Source of the DNA: Zantedeschia hybrid cultivar
Taxonomy: Eukaryota; Streptophyta; Magnoliopsida; Alismatales; Araceae
Assembly (NCBI GenBank): GCA_030544215.1
Contig: JARZZO010000006.1
Coordinates: 48,150,501-48,214,500 of the forward strand
Reading direction: 5' to 3'
DNA: 64,000 bases
This document shows, in pieces, positions 23,157 to 35,710 of the stretch. How positions within the stretch are numbered: position 1 is the stretch's first letter; each line of letters starts with the position of its first letter. The notes beneath the pieces were generated by a model. That model had not been told where the DNA came from. It worked only from the letters and a program-made list of their open reading frames with translations, and searched no databases. The translations under genes were made by a program, and so were the position numbers.

Positions 23157-26100
23157 GTTGAGTGTGAAGACAAAACCTGATGTTGACTTGCTGTCATTAG
23201 GATCAGACTGAAAACTCGAGTCAGTATATCTTTGCAGCTTTAAGTCTCCTCCTCCATAGACTAGAAATAGATCCTTAGTCCTTCTTAAGTACTTAAGGAT
23301 GCATTTCACAGCCTTCCAGTGTTCATTACCTAGATCCGCCTGATGTCTGCTCGTAACACTTAGAGCATATGCTACATCAGGTCTAGTACATAGCATGGCA
23401 TACATGATGGAGCCTATGGCAGAAGCATAGGGAACCTTATCTGTAACGACCCGCTACCCTATAATCGGGGATCCGATTACTAAATGGGTACCGAATCATT
23501 AATTTGGAGCCAAACTAGGATCTAGATAAGTTTGGGAAATAAATAATAAACTAAGCTAAACATTCACATCGCATTGAATTGAAAAGAAAGTGTAAGAATT
23601 AAAAGTTATTACAATGCAACTCGACACAGCAAATAATTACATACTCCAACTGAAAAGAAATAATTAAGCGTACATGTCAGAAATAAAATAACAACTACGT
23701 CGGGGCATACCCCGGAACGACGGCTGCTGGCGCGCAACCCGAAGCAGCACTCTCCTCGCTAAGCTTGCCTGGAACCCTCACCTGAAAACCGCAAGGGTGA
23801 GTCTCAACAAAAAGACTCAGTTGGGATCCTTCGATCCCTACTGCCCACTCACACACCCACAAGTGCAGCAACACAATTATAGGTAAATTAAGCAAGTAAA
23901 GCAGTAACACAATTCCTAAATTTCGATATAAAACCCATGCATTCGAAATGTAACACGCCCAACTCTGAAACCATTCTACCAGGGAGCCTACAACCAACGT
24001 CTCGGTAAAACACGCTAACCACAGAGCCGAACGCGGGAAACACCGACCAACTGAGACCAAACAGTAACCCCTCGGATAGCACGCTAGCTACTCCGGCCCA
24101 ACTGGCTCTAGGTGGTTCCTGCTTCCCCCAGCACGAGTGACACTCCACAGGTACCACTCCTACACCGGTACTAGCTAACCCCGGGGTACACCAGGTGACC
24201 CTTTCTCTAGGCGTCACCCCACCACTTCCACACCGGCGCTGTGTCCCTCCCACACCGACACAGGGTGGCAAGCGCTACAACTGTCACTGTAGGTCCACGA
24301 TCGCACGAAAACACCACACAGTACGATCCGGTCACGTAAAAATCCTCATCCTCGAGTACGATTTCAAACATGCAATAAACCAAATTATCTATCAGTATGA
24401 AGATATGTTAATAGTATGAATTAATGTGATTATGTCTTGAATCGCATCGCCCAAGGCCGACGCCATTCAAGCCTCCTAAACTGGTTCATGTGAAATCTGG
24501 CCTCGGAAATGGCCTAAAACGCGTCGTCACATGTAGCCGCCGTTTGAAAGGTGTCGCTGTCCCTCGTCGCCTGATGGCGACAGAAGCAGAGACAGGCTAC
24601 GGGGTAATTTCACTTAAAACGCGTCGCCCACGCAAGTCACCTTTTGAAAGGCGTCGTTGTTCCTGGACGCTCATCAGTCCAGAAACATGGTCTGTTATTT
24701 GGGCTAAATCGCGTCGTGAGTGGGAGCCGCCTTTCTAAAAGGCGTCGCTATCCCCCGACGCCATTTAACCTTCACAGACAGGTTCTTCCTCCGCATCTCC
24801 CGATCCACGGGGTGGAATTTCCTCCCCAAAAATTGTGTAAAAACACGAAAAACATGGAGAATGGGGAGAAGAACCTAACTACCCATTAAAACACCTAATT
24901 TCTCATTTCATGCATTTAGTATTTTCACCCCAAGACCACCCCTAAACATGCTCTAAAGTGAGAAAACATGGTTTTTAAATGAAAATACCACGGGAATCGT
25001 CACTCTACCGGTTACTCGAACTCCTCCTAGCTCCAAGCCGCCAACCCGCCTCGCCCCACGCCACCGCCGGTACTGCCGAGGACGTCGTTACTCTACCGGG
25101 ACGTCGGCCGCCGTCCGCAGAGAAAAATGCCGCGGAGGAGATGGTGGTGGTAGTGGTGGGAGTTGGGAGATCGATGGAGTGGAGGGAGAGATGAACTGGA
25201 AGGAGGAAAAGGAAGGAGGGGGAGAAGGAGCTGCCGGCTCGCCGGAGGAAGAGAGGAGAGAGGAGAGGGAGGAGGAAATGAGGGAAAGGAAGGAGGGTTC
25301 GCGGGGTCAACCATAAGCTGGGTAAAACATGTTGTGCACGCCCGACGTCTTTCAGATGACAAGACCGGGCCGTACACTGACAAGCTAGGGTCGTACTCTG
25401 AAAGGCGTCGTCCATCCAAGACGCCGTTCAAACGATATGACCGAGGCCGTACTCTCGCGACCCAAGGCCAGCCCACGTGGCACAGCCTAAAACGCGTCTA
25501 CATTACTGGACGCCATTTAAATCGCGTCGAACAGGCTCGACGCGAAACAGAACTGAGTTTCAGCCCCAACAGGACCCGTACTAAGGGATCCGACCCCGAA
25601 AACTGACCCGATAACCGGATCCGAAAACCTCAATCCTTACATTATCCATCACATCCCTCTCTTCAAGTGTCTTGGGAGACTGACCTTTAGAAAGTGAAAT
25701 TCCATTTCTCATCGGTATGAGACATCTCTTGAAATTTTCTATGCCAAACCTTTTGACAATGGTTTATATGTATATAGATCGGGTTAAAGCAAGCATCTTC
25801 TTTGATCTATCTCTATAGATCAGTATTCCTAATACGTAAGATGCTTCTCCCAAATCCTTCATGGAGAAGTTCTTTGACGGCCATATCTTTGCTGATGACA
25901 TCATTCTTACATCATTCCCAATGAGTAGGATGTCGTCAACGTAAAGAATCAGAAATGTGATTACGCTCCCACTGTTTTTCTTGTACACACAGGGCTCATC
26001 TTCATTCTTAATGAAGCCATAAGATTTGATCGCCTCATCAAATCTTATGTTCCAGCTTCAGGAAGCTTGCTTCAGTCCATAAATGGACCTCTGCAACTTG

Positions 26101-27650
26101 CATACCATGTCTGGAGATTCTTTGGATTCGAATCCTTCTGGTTGTATCATATACCCCTCCTCCTCAAGGTTTCTATTGAGGAAGGCAGTCTTCACATCCA
26201 TCTGCCAGATTTCATAATCATGGTAGACAGCAATGGCGAGAAGAATTATGATAGACGTAATCATGACAACAGGTGAAAAGGTTTCGTCATAGTCAACACC
26301 TTGTCTTTGACGATTGCCTTTCGCCACTAGTCTTGCTTTATAAGTCTCAATACGTCCATCTGCACCGATCTTTCTTTTAAAGATCTATTTGCAGTAGATA
26401 GGTACTATACCATCGGGTAAGTCTTCCAAGTTCCAAACTTGGTTGATGTACATGGACTGTATTTTAGAATTCATGGCTTCCCGCCATTTCCCGGCCTCTA
26501 GACTTTCAATGGCCTCCTGGTAAGTCTTAGGATCATCATCCTCATTATAGAGTATCCTTGAACCATCCAAATTAATATGTCTCACATATCTTTCTGGTGA
26601 TTTAGGTACTCTTTCAGACCTACGAGGTTCATGTGTATTATTTTGAACATGTTCAAAAACTGATAGTTCATCTAATGAACCATTACCAGTTTGTGGGTCT
26701 GGAATTTCTTCTAGAGTTACTTTACTCCCACTGTCCTTCTGGAGAATATAATCTTCTCCTAGAAAGACAGCTCTCCTAGCCACAAATACCTTTTGTTCGC
26801 CAGGATGATAAAAGTAATATCCATAAGTTTCCTTTGGATATCTCACAAATCTGCATTTGTCAGTTCTGGACTCCAGCTTATCTGTGTCATGTCTTTTAAC
26901 ATGAGCAATATATTCCCAGACTTTAACATGCTTAAGATCTGGTTTCCTTCCATTTCATATCTCATATGGCGTGGTTTCAACATATTTGCTGGGTACCTTA
27001 TTCAGGATATACATAGCCGAGCTAAGTGCATATCCCCATAAGGACACTGGTAATTTGGATATGCTCATCATGGATCGCACCATTTCCATTAATGTACAAT
27101 TTCTCCTTTCTGTTACACCATTCATCTGAGGTGTATAAGGAGGTGTAAGCTAAGAAAGGATACTGTTATCCTTTAAGTATTTAATGAACTCTGTATTCAA
27201 GTATTCACCAGCCCGATCGGATCGGATGGTTTTTATACTCTTTTCAGTTTGTTTCTCTACTTCATTCTTAAATTCTCTGTATTTCTCAAAGGCTTCAGAT
27301 TTATACTTCAATAAGTATATGTATCCAAACCTTGAGTGATCATCAGTGAATGTAATGAAGTATGAGAAACCACCAATGGCTTAGGTAGACATACGACCAC
27401 ATACATCTGAATGTATAAGTTTTAATATGTCTTTGTCTCGTTCTCAAATTCCACTAAATGGAGACTTAGCCATTTTACCCATTAAACATGACTCATAGAT
27501 TGCATATGATTCATAATCAAATGGATCTACATATCCATCTTTATGCATTCTTTGGAGTCTGTTTTCACCAATGTGTCCAAGCCTACAATGCCATAAGTAG
27601 GCTTTGTTCATTTCATACTTACTTATTTTAATTGAGGAACCTATTTCTAA
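23157..27650 (-). pseudogene. Copia E pol fragment, minus strand, split by solo LTR H1
   Basis: Read from 27650 leftward: GAG-pre-integrase with HCRLGH (about 27590), integrase core, linker with the RRSERVPKSPERYV motif, reverse transcriptase with LYVDD near 25940, then up to PKTLEE near 25665. After the solo LTR (23442-25641) the frame resumes with VPYASAIGSIMYAMLCTRPD and RNase H start TDSSFQSD, ending abruptly at 23157 after GFVFTLN. Both ends are truncated: gag, protease and LTR are missing on the right, and the rest of RNase H on the left where LTR G1 begins. Many stops and frameshifts are present. It could be the distal half of copia C (45217-49962), which has the same orientation and lacks just these domains. 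Confidence 0.9.
23442..25641 (-). mobile_element. Solo LTR H1 (chromovirus family H), TSD TTATC
   Basis: 2,200 bp, on the plus strand TGTAACGACC...TCCTTACA, the reverse complement of the LTR at 43013-45216. Perfect 5-bp duplications TTATC flank it (23437-23441, 25642-25646), and it sits inside copia E coding sequence. No internal sequence remains, so it arose by recombination between the two LTRs of one insertion. It contains about a dozen GCGTC palindromes (24448-24768, 25344-25550). The CT-rich open frames at 25005-25476 are low-complexity artefacts. Confidence 0.97.
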
Positions 27651-29098
27651 ATAGAGCTGTGTTGGCCAGCTTAACTGTGAGGCCAGCGGTGCACCATGCT
27701 GTAATCGAGGCTCAGAGGGCAGATGCAGAGTTACCGCAGGTTCTTCAGACACCAGAGGTGGAGTTGTGGGATAATGGTACAATCAGATTTAGAGGCAGAC
27801 TCTATGTTCTAGCCGAGGAAGATGTGCGTAGGAATGTCCTAGATGAGGCACACCGTTCTAGATATGCAGTGCATCCCGAAACGACTGACATGTATCATTG
27901 CTTGAGGAGGCACTTTTGGTGGCCTGGTATGAAGAAAGACGTGGCTGATTATGTGGCAAGGTGCCTGACATGCCAGCAGGTTAACGCAGAACACCAGAGA
28001 CCAAGAGGATTGTTGCAGCCTTTGCCGATCCCAGAATGGAAATGGGAACACATGACTATGGACTTTGCGACGGGATTACCTGTGTCCCATGGCAGAAGAG
28101 ACGCGATCTGGGTCATTATTGATCAATTGACCAAGTCGGCACCCTTTCTGGCTATTAGGAAAGACTGGTCAGTCGGTAAGTTGGCAAAGTTGTTTGTGGA
28201 CCGGATCATCTCTCTACACGGGGTGCCCATATCCATCGTGTCAGACCGGGATCCAAGATTTACTTCTAAGTTCTGGAAGAGTTTTCAGAAGGCCTTGGGC
28301 ACACAGTTAGCCTTCAGCTCGGCTTATCATCCTGAGACAGATGGGTAGTTAGAGAGGACCATTCAGACACTAGAGGATATGCTCAGGGCATGTTGCCAAG
28401 ATTGGAGAGGTTCTTGGGAACAACACTTGTCTACAGTGGAGTTTGCTTACAACAACAGTTATCATTCTAGTATCGGCATGGCGCCTTATGAGGCATTGTA
28501 CGGGCGTCCGTGTCAATCTCCTATAAATTGGTCTGGGATTGGCGAGAGGCAGATAGCAGGGCAAGAGTTGGTTCAGCAGTCTGCTGAGGTTGCTAGAGTG
28601 GTGCAGCAGAGGTTGACTACAGCTCAGAGCAGACAAAAGAGTTATGCAGACGTCCGTAGGAAATCGCTTGAGTTTGAGGTTGGGGACCACGTGTTTCTCC
28701 GAGTCTCACCCTCCAAGGGTGTGATGAGATTTGGGAAGCGAGGTAAGCTGAGTCCGCGATATGTTGGGCCTTTTCCCATTCTTGCTCGAATTGGGGAAAC
28801 GGCGTATCAGCTAGCCTTGCCGCCCAGTCTTGCAGGAGTACACGATGTGTTCCATGTTTCTTTACTGAGGAAATATGTTTAGGATCCATCTCATGTGTTG
28901 GACTTTTCAGAGTTGGAGGTTGCTGAGGACTTGTCCTTTCCAGAATTTCCGGTGCGTATTGAGGATCGCAGGGAACAGGTCCTACGGAACAACGTTGTTC
29001 CTCTGGTTAAGGTGATTTGGCAGCATCGCTTCGGAGGCGAGGCTATCTGGGAGCGAGAGGGTGAAATGAGGGAGCAGCTTCCCTACCTTTTCCCGTAA
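27651..29098 (+). pseudogene. Ty3/gypsy chromovirus integrase fragment (H2), Tekay/Del-like
   Basis: One frame of about 480 codons: zinc-binding H...H...CLTC from about 27840 to 27975, core Asp in MTMDF (about 28055), second Asp in VSDRDPRF (about 28242), catalytic Glu in ERTIQTLE (28355), C-terminal GDHVFLRVSP and SPRYVGPF, and a final KVIWQHRFGGEAIWERE chromodomain-like end before the stop at 29096. Two in-frame TAG codons (28346 and 28880) interrupt it; the first replaces the residue just before the catalytic Glu block. RT, protease and gag are lost at the left junction with copia E. The Tekay/Del placement follows from the C-terminus and the polypurine tract. Confidence 0.93.
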
Positions 29099-29175
29099 GT
29101 TTTCTGGTGAGCTTGTACCATTATTTTTCGATCTTATTACTTTTAGCAGCAATTTCAGGGACGAAATTCTTTTAA

Positions 29176-29195
29176 GGGGGGGGGGGGGGGGAGAA
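29176..29195 (+). promoter_or_regulatory. Expanded polypurine tract of H2
   Basis: A run of 16 G followed by AGAA abuts the LTR; the H3 copy has only seven G. The preceding GGGACGAAATTCTTTTAA matches the usual gypsy arrangement. Confidence 0.9.
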
Positions 29196-30852
29196 TGTAA
29201 GGATTGAGGTTTCGGATCCAATTATCAGGTCAGATTTCGGAGTCGAATCCCTTAGTTTGGGCCCTGGTGGGGCTGAGACTTAGTTTCCTTTTTCGTGTCA
29301 AGCTTGCGTGACGTGGTTTAAACGGCGTCCTTCAATGTGGACGTGTTTTAGGCTGTGCCACATGGGCGCCACGTGGGCTGGCCTTGGGGCGCGAGAGTAC
29401 GGCCCCGGTCTTATCGTCTGAATGGCGTTTTGTATGGACGACGCCATTTAGAGTACAACCCTGCTTTGTTAGAGTACGGCCCGGTCTTGTCATCTAAATG
29501 ACGTCGGGCTTGGACGACGCGTTTTTCCCAGCTTCTGTTTGACCCTGCGAACCCTCCCTCCTTTCCCTCATTCTCTCCTTTATCTCCTCTCTCCCCTCCG
29601 ATCTCCGGCAAACCCCTTCCCCCTCTCCTTGCTTTCCTCTCCCCATTCCTCCTCTCCCTCCACTCCAGTCACCTCCTAACTTCCTCCACTACTACCACCA
29701 CTTCTTTCGCAGCGCATTTCTCTCCGGACGGCGGCCGACATCTCGGTGGAGTAACGGCATCCACGGCGGTACCGGTAGCGGCGTGTGGCGAGGCGGGTTG
29801 GCGGTTTGGAGCTAGGAGGAGTTCGAGTAACCGGTAGGGTGACGATCCCCATTGTATTTCGTTTAAAAACCATGTTTTTCCCGCTTTGGAGCATGTTTAG
29901 GGATTTTCTTGGGGTGAAAATACTAATTGCATGTAATGAGAATTTGGGTATTTTAATGGGTATTTAGGTTCTTCTCCTCCTTCTCTACCTTTTTGTAGTG
30001 TTTTTACATGATTTGGGAGAGGAAATCCCACCCCGTGGATTGGGAGATAACGGAGGAAGAACCTGTCTGTGAGGGTTAAATGGTGTCGGGGGACAGCGAC
30101 ACCTTTTATAAAGGCGTCTGCCACCTGCGACGCGATTTAGCCCAAATAACAGACTCTATATCTGGACTGATGAGCGTCCAGGGACAGCGACGTCTTTTGA
30201 ACGGCGACTTCCATGCTCGACGCGTTTTAAGTCAGATCACCCCGAGGTCTGTCTCTATTTCTGTCGTTATCAGGCGACTAGGGACAGCGACGCCTTTTAA
30301 ACGGCGACCTTGTTGAACGACACCTTTTAGGCCTTTTTCCGAGGATAAATTTCACATGAACCAGTTTAGGAGGCTTGAATGACGTCGGCCTTGGGCGACG
30401 CGATTCAAGAAAGAATCTCATTAATTTATGCAAATAACACGTGTTTACATTGTTAGATAGTTTAGTTAATTTCATACTTGAGATCATACTTATGGACGAT
30501 GATTTATACATGATCGGATCGCACCGTGTTGCATTTTGTGCGATCGTGGGCCTAGAGTGACAGTTGTTAGCGCTTAGGCACCCTGTGTCGGTGTGGGAGT
30601 GACACGGCGCCAGTGTGGGAGTGGTGGGGTGATGCCTAGAGAGGGGGTCACCTGGTGTACCCCGGGATATAGCTAGTACCGGTGTGGGAGTGGTACATTC
30701 GGAGTGTCAGTCGTGCTGGGAGAAGCAGAACCACCTGGAGCCTGTCAGGCCGGAGTAGCCAGCTCGCTATCCGAGGGGTTGCTGTTTGGTCTCAGCGGGT
30801 CAGTGTTTCCCGCGTTCGGCCGTATGGTTGGCGTGTTTTGCCGAGATGCTGG
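29196..30852 (+). repeat. LTR H2, 3' end cut by LTR F
   Basis: Starts TGTAAGGATTGAGG and is colinear with H3 (43013 onward) for 1,657 bp. At 30853 it stops being homologous exactly where the terminal TGATAA of LTR F begins. The missing right part (about 550 bp) is not found beyond F. It holds many GCGTC palindromes, for example 29300-29350, 29420-29452, 29500-29530 and 30080-30130. Confidence 0.93.
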
Positions 30853-32203
30853 TGATAAGTTAGTATTTTATATTATTAAAAGAACAAATGCATGCGCTAT
30901 ATTTATATTTATGATGTTTAAAATAGAATGAAATGATAGACAACTTCGTATTGATTCCAACAGTACCGATTTCGTCAAATTCTGAGTTAAAAACATCATC
31001 ATTTCATGCATTTGCGGTTTTCTCAGCAAAACCGTGAGAAATCAATTTATTTAAGCGTAAATGTAATTTTATTCATGATAGTATCCTAATTTACATTTAT
31101 TTTATGTGAACAGGACATGAAGAAGATGTAGTGCAATTGGCTAAGTTTCTAGTCGTTTGTGGGAAGGATGGGAGTTCGAATCCTAGCAAAATCGACTTTA
31201 TTTTTGCAAAAATACTAAATCGGGGGTAAAAGGATCTTTTGCTATCCTAAATGATTGCCATAATTCTTACCCGAGAAGAGAACAAGAAGAGCCAGCCGCC
31301 ATCCACTTTCGTCCTTTCTTTATTTTAAAAATTCTCTCTCCCTTTTTAAGAAGTCTCTCCTTCCTTCCTTCCCCACCCCCCACTACCTTTCTTCTCCCTC
31401 CTGCCTTCTCTCCCCTTTCTCCCTCACTTTTTCTCCCTCTCTGCTACAGTACCGCGGTACTGTAGCACTCATTCTCTCTCTCTCTAGCTTCATTCCCTCT
31501 CTCTCTCTTGCTCTTTACATCTATCTCAAACCGGCGGCTGTCAAGGGCAAGAGGTGGACTCAAGGCACTGCAACTGACTACTGGAAGGAGTATAGGGTGG
31601 CCAAGGATCCACGCGAAGGGCGACGACGACTGCAAGCACCAGTTTTCTCTCTCCATCGCCTCTCTCTCTAGTTTTTGAGTTCTCCATGTTACACTGTATT
31701 TTGAATATTTTATATAAAAGTTTTCTTATAAAAGTCATATTATTTTTTCATTTTCAATATGTATGTAAAATTTCATATATTTCTATGAACGAATGACAGT
31801 ATCTCCTTTGACAAAAGTTATCTTTTCTCCCTCTTTTTGTTCTACAACTTTTATTTTTTATTCTGTTGACATTACTCAAATTTTATATTCTACTTTTAAT
31901 GAGTATTTTGGAGGTAGTCTTAGTTCAATAGATGGTCTGATTATACTCTTTTAGAGGCGCTCCTTTTGTGAGTTCATAGTAAGTCCGATCAGTTTCAATT
32001 GTTGTTTATTAAATCATCATGCTCCATCTTCTTTCTTCTCTGTTTTTTCTCTAAAAAAAATCCAAAGTTTTCAAATTTAAAAATCTATTTCCCTGTGGAT
32101 TCGACTCAGACTCACCATTGCTATTGTTAAAAATTCAATTTGAATGAGCTGATCAATTTAGATTGTTAGCTTTGATTTTTAACGACACAATCTTAAGTTA
32201 TCA
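30853..32203 (+). repeat. LTR F, Athila-type, 5' LTR
   Basis: 1,351 bp bounded by TGATAA and TTATCA, a perfect 6-bp inversion, inserted in LTR H2. A 3' CA is followed by ATTTT and the TGGCGCCGTTGCCGGGGA primer site. CT-rich simple repeats at 31330-31510 and 31640-31670. No coding region. The element's remaining part is only about 540 bp, because copia B inserted at 32746 and its right flank is lost. Confidence 0.85.
31123..31190 (+). other. tRNA-like sequence with pol III A- and B-box matches in LTR F
   Basis: TAGTGCAATTGG (A-box-like) at about 31129 and AGTTCGAATCC (B-box-like) at about 31172 are spaced about as in a tRNA. No full cloverleaf or acceptor stem is visible, so it is not a tRNA gene; a SINE head or a tRNA-derived segment of the LTR is possible. 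Confidence 0.35.
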
Positions 32204-32208
32204 ATTTT

Positions 32209-32226
32209 TGGCGCCGTTGCCGGGGA
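32209..32226 (+). promoter_or_regulatory. Primer-binding site of element F
   Basis: TGGCGCCGTTGCCGGGGA is the primer site typical of Athila-group gypsy elements (tRNA-Asp type, from memory). It fixes the end of LTR F and shows the element runs to the right. Confidence 0.85.
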
Positions 32227-32745
32227 TTTAGATTTTTAATTTTTATTATTTTGGATTTAGTGTAATTATTCTTAATCTCATCTTCTTTTTCTTATTTTTG
32301 TAGGTGTATTGAAAAAAAAAAAAAAAGTGAAATCATTGGTAAGTGTGTTCCAACATTCCCTTTGTCATTTTCATTATTTTCGTTAGTTTCTTTTTTTTGT
32401 AGTTTCTAATTTAGATAGGATTTTATTAACTAAAAGAATAAAATTCAAATTCAAATTTAAAAATTGTCATTCCAAGATTAGAAACCATTTATGTTAGGTA
32501 TTCATCATTGTAGGAAAGTATGAGTTACTTTCCTTTCATAGTCATTTCTATTTTTTGTTTAAGATTGCGGAGGAAAGGTACGTGTTTCATTTATAACATG
32601 CCATGCATGATTGCATCAAACACCCCTTGCTTGATTTGACTTTTACATTGCATTGAAAAAGAAAAAGACTTTTAAGGGCAATTCCTATAACAACATAAGG
32701 TGGGGATTTCATCACCCTTCCTTAGCCCACAAATCACCTTCCTTG
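32227..32745 (+). other. Residual internal leader of element F
   Basis: About 520 bp of AT-rich leader with an A14-16 run near 32310. No gene is seen. It ends at CCTTG (32741-32745), the probable target duplication of copia B; the second copy is not present. Confidence 0.7.
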
Positions 32746-34298
32746 TGTTACTTTTAGGTAGCCTACAAGCCAATCTGACTATGTAATTCTCGTTCATTTA
32801 TTAATATAATGGCATAATATTCATTATGTGTAAATCGCATTAATTATCATTTTATAATAAAGTCCGTGAATATGTGCTATAGTGATCAGATTATGATGAG
32901 ATCATACTAATGAGACTGATCACTTAAACACACATATTCTTAATCGTTCATAGTCGGAGGATATCCGAGAAGGACATCGGATATCGGGTTAGACTAGTAC
33001 AGATTACTCCTGCTCATATGATGAGGGTGACTGATCTCATAAGTCACTTGTGTGGAGACACTAAGGCGAATCTGTAGGTGCTCATTGGAGAATGAGTTCA
33101 CTGAACTGATCTGACTGAATCGCTGGATGGTATTGTACCTCACCGTCAACCAACTTGATTCTATTGTCGCAGTTGCGTGGATGGACCTCGAACCTGAGAC
33201 ACCAAGGACACCTTGTCAGTGGACTTATGTTCTTTGACCTTGGTCTACGAATCTCTAGCCACGGGATTCTAAAACGTCAAAGATTGGGTACAGCGGAATA
33301 CCGTCGAAGGGAATTGTGTGTCAATAAGGAATCATTCGCTCTCGGCACTTAGAGAGAGAATGCTCTAGGAAGGATGCACGGAAGTCCCTGGCCAGGGTGG
33401 ACGATAATATCGGGAAAGGAGTTTTCTGATATTTATCAGCGGCATCCAATCCAAGTGAGTCGACCGGTTAGGGTTTGACAGCACGCCATACCCTGAGTTG
33501 ACTCGAGAGCATTGTACGAATGAAGGATTATATCCACGCGGTAACTGTCGGCGGAAAGGTTCCAAGAGTGGGTTACTTAACCCCGATACCTTCCGGGTTC
33601 ACGCGGTGTTGCTTGGCACCCAACGTAATCGGAGGCCCGGTCGAATTCGATGTGCGACATCAATTCGATTGATTAATTAATTAATAAAGGGTTTTTAATT
33701 GATTAATAAAGCCAATGAAGAGTCACTGGACTTGTTGGGCCATTAACTGGACTGGTAATTGGGCCTAGAGGGTCACACGCAAATGATTCTCAAGGCGATG
33801 GATAAATAAGTGAGTTTTATACAAATCAGGGGTTTTTATGAAAAATCACTCGGTTAGTATAAAACATAGCGAACGGGCTGAGCAGGCCAAGCAGCTGCTA
33901 ACCCTAGCCGCCCCTCCTCTGTTTCTCTCTCTCTCTGGTGTCCAGACAGATCCAGATATAGTATGCCGCTTCTCCGAATCCTGTTCAAGGGGAAATTATC
34001 CGCGCGTTGCGGCGATCGTTGCGGCGACCGGCGGAGGTTTCGTGGGCTGCGAAGAACAAGGAACGTGAGGATATCCATCGCGAGGAGGATCGCGTGGACT
34101 TCGCTAGAGGACGGGCACTTGCACGGCTTGCGGTGTCGCACCTACGGAACCGAACGGTTGCGGATTCGAATCCGCACACGGAGAGAACCGATAATCCGAT
34201 TATCGTGATTTTTTAGTTTTTTTGAAACGGGAACGGATCTCCGTTTTTATTTTATTTTCCGCTGCGTGGCAGATCCAGAGAAACCCGAGAACCCAACA
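32746..34298 (+). repeat. 5' LTR of copia B
   Basis: 1,553 bp, starting TGTTAC and ending CCAACA, directly before the primer site. It is colinear with the D LTR (57869-59431) and, at the other end of B, with only the first 100 bp of the 3' LTR. Confidence 0.93.
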
Positions 34299-34299
34299 G

Positions 34300-34315
34300 T
34301 GGTATCAGAGCCAGG
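34300..34315 (+). promoter_or_regulatory. Primer-binding site of copia B
   Basis: TGGTATCAGAGCCAGG, identical to that of A, one base after the LTR end. Confidence 0.95.
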
Positions 34316-35215
34316 TTCCACTATTTCTCGTCCCGTTTCGGTCTCCGAATTTAATGTTTTCATAAATTATTCCATATGCGAATTCGATCTGTTTGCTGAA
34401 TCCATGTTCATGAGATGAACACAGATATTTAAGAATAATCTGATTATTTTTATTTCTGCAAAATCAAAATTTTTTGGGGATATTTTGGTGTTCTTCATGA
34501 GATGATGTTTTGGGGGTTTTCGGCTGGTTCGTACTTGCTTACCAAGCGTTGGGAGGGCGAGCAGGGACTCCAGATCCCGAGTGGATAGTCACCACTATCA
34601 ATTGGGAACCCTTGCCGGCGCTGGAGTGCCCTTGGAGAGTTGCAAATTCAAGCCCCAAATTCGGGTTTTGAAACCCTGAAAAATCAGATTTTGGGTTTTT
34701 TGAGGGGCTCGAGCTGTGTGTGTGGGGCCTCTTCGGCGATCCCACCGGTGCTGGAGGGGGCACTGGTAGGTACGGACGGCACCGTACCGCCGGCCGCCGG
34801 TCACCGCTGCACGAGCCCCGCCGCCGGCTGCCGCTTACACCTGCAACAGAAGATGGGGGTAGGGTTTCGAGTGGCTGCTGAACGAAGGGGGCGGGCGGTT
34901 CGGGGGTGGGCCGGGCTGGTTGAGCCGGCCCAGGACCTGGGCTCAATCAGATTCTCCCTGGCTCGAACCAGGGGGCCCTAGTTCGAACCCCAAGCCGAAC
35001 CATGGGTTGGGCCCATTCATTTTAACCCTTTTTTTCTTTTTAAAACCCCAATTAGCCCAATTAATAATTAATGGGATTGGATTTTGATTTTAAATTTTAA
35101 AATTGTTTTAAAATTTTTAAATTATTATTCAATGTTATTTAATTGGGCATATTGATGACTTTAAATCACTAAGTTAATTAAGGATTTATTAATTAGCAAT
35201 TAGTTGTGGACTAAT

Positions 35216-35710
35216 TGAGGTTAATATTAATTTAAGTGTTAAATTAATTATTGACCTTAATTTGTTTAATTTTAAGAGTTAAAATTAATAGTGAATAATT
35301 TTTAATCTAATTGTTAAATTAATAATTAACAATTAGATGTATTAATAATTAATAATCTAACAATTATTAATGTTAAATTGGTAGTCCTTAATTAATTATT
35401 GTTAGTCATTAATTTAATAGTTAAATTAATGATAACTTTAATTATTTAATCTAAGAGTTAGATTAATTAATTATTAATTACTTAGTGTTAATTATTATTT
35501 TAATAGTTAAATTAATAATTAACATTAATTGATTAATCTAAATGTTAGGTTAGTAGTTAGTAATTAATTTGGTTGATTATTAATTTAAGTGTTAAATTAT
35601 TAATTAACTTTGTTGGATTAATCTAAGAGTTAGATTAGTCTTTAATAGTCTAATTGTTAGATTATTAATGGGGTTTAATCTAAGTGTTAAATTATTAGAA
35701 TTGTTCTAAT
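35216..35710 (+). repeat. AT-rich palindrome field in copia B leader
   Basis: About eleven palindromic units in 500 bp, of two stem types around a 3-4 nt centre (AGTG, AGAG, ATAG): TTAATTTAA...TTAAATTAA (for example 35216, 35405, 35577) and TAATCTAA...TTAGATTA (35447, 35613). The stems change as pairs (C with G against T with A), so complementarity is kept. D has the same field at 52610-53075; A and C have shorter versions. Confidence 0.75.

Noticed and set aside
23695..24271. Cys/Trp-containing open frames in LTR H1 (also 44492-44962)
   Set aside because: LTR sequence; no recognisable domain, frame broken in the other H copies.
25005..25606. Overlapping open frames in LTR H1 (and counterparts at 29411-29894 and 43148-43705)
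   Set aside because: They lie in low-complexity and palindrome DNA inside LTRs; the frame is not conserved between copies.
33838..34216. Open frames in the B LTR end (also 48494-48796, 59085-59331)
   Set aside because: These sit in LTR R/U5 sequence, differ between copies and overlap on both strands.
34539..34981. Open frames in the GC-rich part of the copia B leader (similar at 8511-8786, 47632-47899, 51759-52445)
   Set aside because: Repeat- and GC-driven; protein sequence is not shared between A, B, C and D although the DNA block is at the same place.
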